The position numbers and the translations under genes were made by a program. The notes below the pieces were generated by a model. That model did no database searches. It was not told where the DNA came from and saw only the letters and a program-made list of their open reading frames with translations. A stretch of DNA of 26,542 nucleotides, from positions 1 through 26,542 of the forward strand of contig JANOBV010000144.1 in the NCBI GenBank assembly GCA_031411835.1, given 5' to 3'. This DNA comes from JADKIH01 sp031411835. Its GTDB lineage: Bacteria > Bacteroidota > Bacteroidia > AKYH767-A > 2013-40CM-41-45. Positions 24,269-26,542 of this stretch are shown one piece after another. The first letter of the stretch is position 1, and every line of letters starts with the position of its first letter.

Positions 24269-24904
24269 TTGGACAACTATAATGAAACATTCGAAACCTG
24301 GAATAAAGTAGCTCAACTCTACCAAGACAAGTTCATGGACTTGGAGTTGTATAATGAAAGCTATGATAAATTTTGCAAATCCATTTTAAAAAATGATGCT
24401 AGCATTTTAGAGATCGGTTGTGGTCCAGGAAATATTTCAAAATATCTTTTGTCGAAACGACAAGAATACATGATCTATGGAATTGATGTAGCTCCGAATA
24501 TGATTGACCTTGCTAGAAAAAATAATCCGACAGCGAATTTTGATGTAATGGATTGCAGAAACATCAACGAAATCACAACAAAATACGACGGAATAATTTG
24601 TGGATTTTGTTTGCCTTATTTATCGGAAGAAGACGGATCAAAACTACTGTTAGACTCTTATAATTTGTTGGAAGAAAACGGCGCTTTGTACTTAAGTTTT
24701 GTTGAGGGGAATCCTCACGACTCCGGATTTAAAAGGGGAAGTACAGGCGATCGAACATATTTCTATTATTACGAACTTGAACGATTAAAAAAGCAACTTG
24801 GTGAAATTGGATTTGGTATGCCGATGGTTTTCAAAGTGAATTATAAGAGGAATGAAAATGACGTCGAAGTGCATACGATTGTTTTGGCTAGGAGATTAAA
24901 ATGA
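24269..24904 (+). CDS. Class I SAM-dependent methyltransferase
   Basis: The 211-residue product carries motif I ILEIGCGPGNIS (46-57) followed by YGIDVAPNMIDLARKN (64-79), the standard AdoMet-binding fold. The post-motif CGFCLPYLSEEDGSKLL (~112-128) fits a general small-molecule methyltransferase. The start is TTG at 24269 with the reading DNYNETFETWNKVAQLYQDKF; this N-terminus matches the family better than an internal ATG would. The preceding barrel gene stops 12 bp upstream. Substrate not predictable; despite its proximity it is not obviously part of the type III PKS pathway, since two unrelated secreted-protein genes lie between. Confidence 0.88.
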   Translation: MDNYNETFETWNKVAQLYQDKFMDLELYNESYDKFCKSILKNDASILEIGCGPGNISKYLLSKRQEYMIYGIDVAPNMIDLARKNNPTANFDVMDCRNINEITTKYDGIICGFCLPYLSEEDGSKLLLDSYNLLEENGALYLSFVEGNPHDSGFKRGSTGDRTYFYYYELERLKKQLGEIGFGMPMVFKVNYKRNENDVEVHTIVLARRLK

Positions 24905-25187
24905 TACTGTCATTACTGTTTTATTTTTACTTGTTTTTTTGGTTTGGTGTATTGTTCATTGATTTAAATCATTCATCAATTTAAATATAATTCCGCTGGG
25001 ATCAAAGGGCCTACTTAATTTTGATGTTATTCTTTTTTTGGAAAGCGACCACATTGTTAAAACACGATTTTAACAATTTAAAGTAGCAATCATGAAACTT
25101 ATTTTCAAAATTATGTAATAACTACTTTTTCATATGTCTGCAACTTTACATCGTAATACTTCAATTACAAATTAAACGTAAAATCAG
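24905..25187. other. AT-rich intergenic region with regulatory-like palindromes
   Basis: It contains the palindrome TGATTTAAATCA (24960-24971), a 10-bp inverted repeat (25053-25077) and a weak -7-like CAACTTTA (25141-25148), 40 bp before the ATG at 25188. A 27-codon hydrophobic frame starts at 24901 overlapping the methyltransferase stop but is probably chance. Nothing else codes. Confidence 0.5.
25053..25077. repeat. 10-bp perfect inverted repeat, possible operator
   Basis: ATTGTTAAAA (25053-25062) and TTTTAACAAT (25068-25077) are perfect reverse complements around a 5-nt spacer CACGA. It lies 111 bp before the 25188 gene, with no T-run after it, so an operator or mRNA structure is more likely than a terminator. 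Confidence 0.45.
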
Positions 25188-25565
25188 ATGGCAGAAAATC
25201 AAAATGATCGCAACTCGCAATCAGAAAACAAATCGACTCAACAACAGTCTCAAGAAAGTAACAAACCTAAAACTACCGATCCTAACAATCCAACAGCAAA
25301 CCAAGGAACTAAGCAAGGTTCACAAAGCGATAGTCAGCAGCGCTCTAGTGGTTTAGGATCATCACAAAGTACTGGTCAAACTAGTGGTAAAGGTAAGGGT
25401 TCAAGCTCTCCTGAAGGTAGAGACAATTCTACAATGGAAGACAGCGAAGAGCGCGATGAAACTTCACAGGATGATGAAACATCTGAAGAAGGAAACAAAA
25501 GTGGTTCGGGATCAAAACGTGATGAACGCGGATCAGGAAACAAAAGTTCAACCGGAAATATGTAA
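25188..25565 (+). CDS. Intrinsically disordered hydrophilic protein
   Basis: The 125-residue product has almost no hydrophobic residues and is dominated by Ser, Gln, Asn, Glu, Asp, Lys and Gly. Examples are NKSTQQQSQESNK near 15-27, an acidic block around residues 85-105 and a GSGSKRDERGSGNKSS tail. No signal peptide, membrane segment or cysteine. It should be disordered and resembles stress-related hydrophilins in composition only. It is clearly a real gene: it has its own strong terminator 13 bp after the stop and lies at the head of a cluster with DUF892 and DUF6766 genes. The start is ATG (MAENQNDRN). Function unknown. Confidence 0.75.
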   Translation: MAENQNDRNSQSENKSTQQQSQESNKPKTTDPNNPTANQGTKQGSQSDSQQRSSGLGSSQSTGQTSGKGKGSSSPEGRDNSTMEDSEERDETSQDDETSEEGNKSGSGSKRDERGSGNKSSTGNM

Positions 25566-25577
25566 AACTATTTTCCG

Positions 25578-25617
25578 CAAACCTCCCAATAGCATTGGGA
25601 GGTTTGTATTTTCTTTT
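25578..25617 (+). terminator. Strong intrinsic terminator
   Basis: CAAACCTCCCAAT (25578-25590) and ATTGGGAGGTTTG (25594-25606) form a perfect 13-bp stem with a 3-nt AGC loop, followed by the T-rich TATTTTCTTTTT. It ends the transcript of the disordered-protein gene. Confidence 0.93.
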
Positions 25618-25643
25618 TCCTAATCTAAAATTCTATTTTCCTC

Positions 25644-25814
25644 ATGAAGAAATTTCCAATTTCCCTTGTATTAATTATGCTTGTAATATTTCTGGACTCT
25701 TGTAGTGCAATTGAAGGAATATTTAAAGCAGGTATGGGTTTTGGAATTTTTACAGTGTTACTAGTGATATTCGTAATTGGTGTGCTAATCATGCGGAGTA
25801 AAAAAAATAAATAA
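25644..25814 (+). CDS. Tiny lipoprotein with C-terminal membrane segment
   Basis: This 56-residue product (ATG 25644, TAA 25812-25814) has an N-terminal hydrophobic stretch with a probable lipobox (LDSC, Cys20), then SAIEGIFKAGMGFGIFTVLLVIFVIGVLIM, a second hydrophobic segment, and a basic end RSKKNK. Small proteins of this pattern (short lipoprotein signal, GIFKAGxxxGIFxVLLVI, basic tail) are widespread in Bacteroidota and usually hypothetical. It should be membrane-bound. It starts 27 bp after the terminator and ends 32 bp before the truncated DUF892 frame, so those two may share a transcript. Confidence 0.85.
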   Translation: MKKFPISLVLIMLVIFLDSCSAIEGIFKAGMGFGIFTVLLVIFVIGVLIMRSKKNK

Positions 25815-25846
25815 AATTCTTAAATTAAAACTAAGCAGAAGAAATT

Positions 25847-26125
25847 ATGCAAGATTGTGAAGAAGGAGCTATGCGAGATGCAGGAATAATTTCAGCCGGA
25901 CAAAAAGTTGAACATTATGAAATCGCTTCTTACGGAACCTTGCGTCAATTTGCAGAAACTCTTGGAATGGATGATGCAGCTGAATTATTACAAGCTACAT
26001 TAGACGAAGAGAAAGCAGCTGACGAAAAATTAACTGATGTTGCTGTTTCTGCTGTAAACGTTGCTGCCGATCAGGAAGAAGGCGAAGAAACATCGGAAGA
26101 AAAAGTATCTAAATCAAAAAAGTAA
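25847..26125 (+). CDS. 5'-truncated DUF892 (YciE/YciF-like) ferritin-fold protein
   Basis: The 92-residue frame matches only the C-terminal half of DUF892 proteins, normally about 160-170 residues. Seen here are EEGAMRDAGIISAGQKVEHYEIASYGTL (5-32) and LLQATLDEEKAADEKLTDVA (47-66), the last two helices of the four-helix bundle with metal-type residues (His22, Glu24, Glu53, Glu54). The first two helices with their ligands are missing. Homology extends four codons upstream of the ATG (AEEI) to an in-frame TAA, then stops, and only 32 bp separate it from the preceding lipoprotein gene. So a deletion has probably removed the 5' half and left a remnant. The C-terminal tail (~70-92) is acidic and Lys-rich. 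DUF892 proteins are stress-associated. Confidence 0.75.
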   Translation: MQDCEEGAMRDAGIISAGQKVEHYEIASYGTLRQFAETLGMDDAAELLQATLDEEKAADEKLTDVAVSAVNVAADQEEGEETSEEKVSKSKK

Positions 26126-26159
26126 ATCATATTTTCGATGCTAGTTAATTGATTTACGG

Positions 26160-26190
26160 AAAGCCTGCTCTCTTTATTGGGACAGGCTTT
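26160..26190 (+). terminator. Intrinsic terminator
   Basis: AAAGCCTG (26160-26167) and CAGGCTTT (26183-26190) form an 8-bp stem that continues inward (TCTC with GGGA) and is followed by TTATC. It lies 35 bp after the DUF892 frame and ends the cluster before the 26224 gene. Confidence 0.85.
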
Positions 26191-26223
26191 TTATCAATAT
26201 AATTAAATAAATTTTAATCATCT

Positions 26224-26542
26224 ATGAAAAATAAGAGAAAATTTTCATACTTGTATAAAAACGGTTTAAGCATCACTTTTCTGATACTTGCTTTCGTTAC
26301 AATTGTTGGGCAAGTGTTTACCGGCTTATTACAGTATAATGATTTTTTAAAAGAGCATCATCAAGCTCAGATCGGGCTTTCGCAATATTTTAAGAGCGGA
26401 CACTTTATTGAAGCCACATTTGAAAACTGGGAAAGCGAATTTCTTCAAATGGCATTGTTTGTCTGGCTCACTGTTTTTTTGCGGCAAAAAGGTTCTTCTG
26501 AATCGAAAAAACTTTCAGGAAAAGAAGATGTGGACAGGCAAC
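26224..26542 (+). CDS. DUF6766 family membrane protein (runs off right edge)
   Basis: The first 106 codons are in the window. The sequence contains NGLSITFLILAFVTIVGQ (first membrane segment, ~13-35), LKEHHQAQIGLSQYFKSGHFIEATFENWESEFLQMALFVWLTVFLRQKGSSESK (42-95) and a hydrophilic end. The pattern SGHFxEAxFENWESEFLQMAxxVxLTVFLxQxGSxESK is, as I recall, the hallmark of DUF6766, small two- to four-helix membrane proteins of unknown function found in many phyla, often near stress and DUF892 genes. The ATG at 26224 is 34 bp after a terminator. Confidence 0.85.
   Translation, partial: MKNKRKFSYLYKNGLSITFLILAFVTIVGQVFTGLLQYNDFLKEHHQAQIGLSQYFKSGHFIEATFENWESEFLQMALFVWLTVFLRQKGSSESKKLSGKEDVDRQ

Overview
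The window looks like chromosome from a Bacteroidota (Bacteroidetes) bacterium, probably of the Chitinophagales/Sphingobacteriia-Cytophagia type. The DNA is AT-rich. Four proteins end in a type IX secretion (T9SS, Por) sorting domain. There is a TonB-dependent receptor with a carboxypeptidase-regulatory-like N-terminal domain. Bacteroidota-type -7 promoter elements (TAnnTTTG and close variants) lie just upstream of several genes, and Shine-Dalgarno sequences are generally absent. I see no rRNA, tRNA, IS transposase or CRISPR array.

Left part (1-7808): a partial secreted/outer-membrane protein runs off the left edge. A 506-bp non-coding stretch follows, holding a GC-rich palindrome and an intrinsic-terminator-like hairpin. 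Next come a T9SS-exported phospholipase-D-fold protein (minus), a subtilisin-family lipoprotein protease (plus), a 32-bp perfect inverted repeat between convergent genes, a TonB-dependent-receptor-like barrel (minus) and the replication/recombination ATPase RarA (plus).

Middle (7809-13386): a second copy of the TGACCTTTGACC-type repeat, a lipoprotein and outer-membrane barrel pair that looks like an operon, a 13-unit pentanucleotide tandem repeat, kdsA (KDO-8-phosphate synthase, for LPS) and a T9SS cell-surface protein. From 13400 to 18430 the content is more accessory: a small orphan membrane protein flanked by similar AAACGTT..TACG sequences that resemble integron attC cores, a soluble PAS histidine kinase, a DUF1826 protein whose residues suggest an Fe(II)/2-oxoglutarate oxygenase fold, an OmpA-family protein and a seven-repeat RCC1 propeller with a T9SS tail. 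A response-regulator fragment that has lost its N-terminus follows.

Right part (18900-26542): the most notable system is a tightly packed four-gene operon (18930-22741): UbiA-family prenyltransferase, type III polyketide synthase, SAM methyltransferase and FAD-dependent oxidoreductase. Spacings and overlaps are +2, -17 and -4 bp. It reads as a small pathway for a prenylated or alkylated, methylated and redox-tailored phenolic or quinone lipid; the product cannot be told from sequence. After it come a T9SS protein, a small barrel-like protein and a second methyltransferase. The final cluster resembles a stress-related neighbourhood: a disordered hydrophilic protein, a tiny lipoprotein, a 5'-truncated DUF892 (YciE/YciF) remnant and the start of a DUF6766 membrane protein, with two clear intrinsic terminators.
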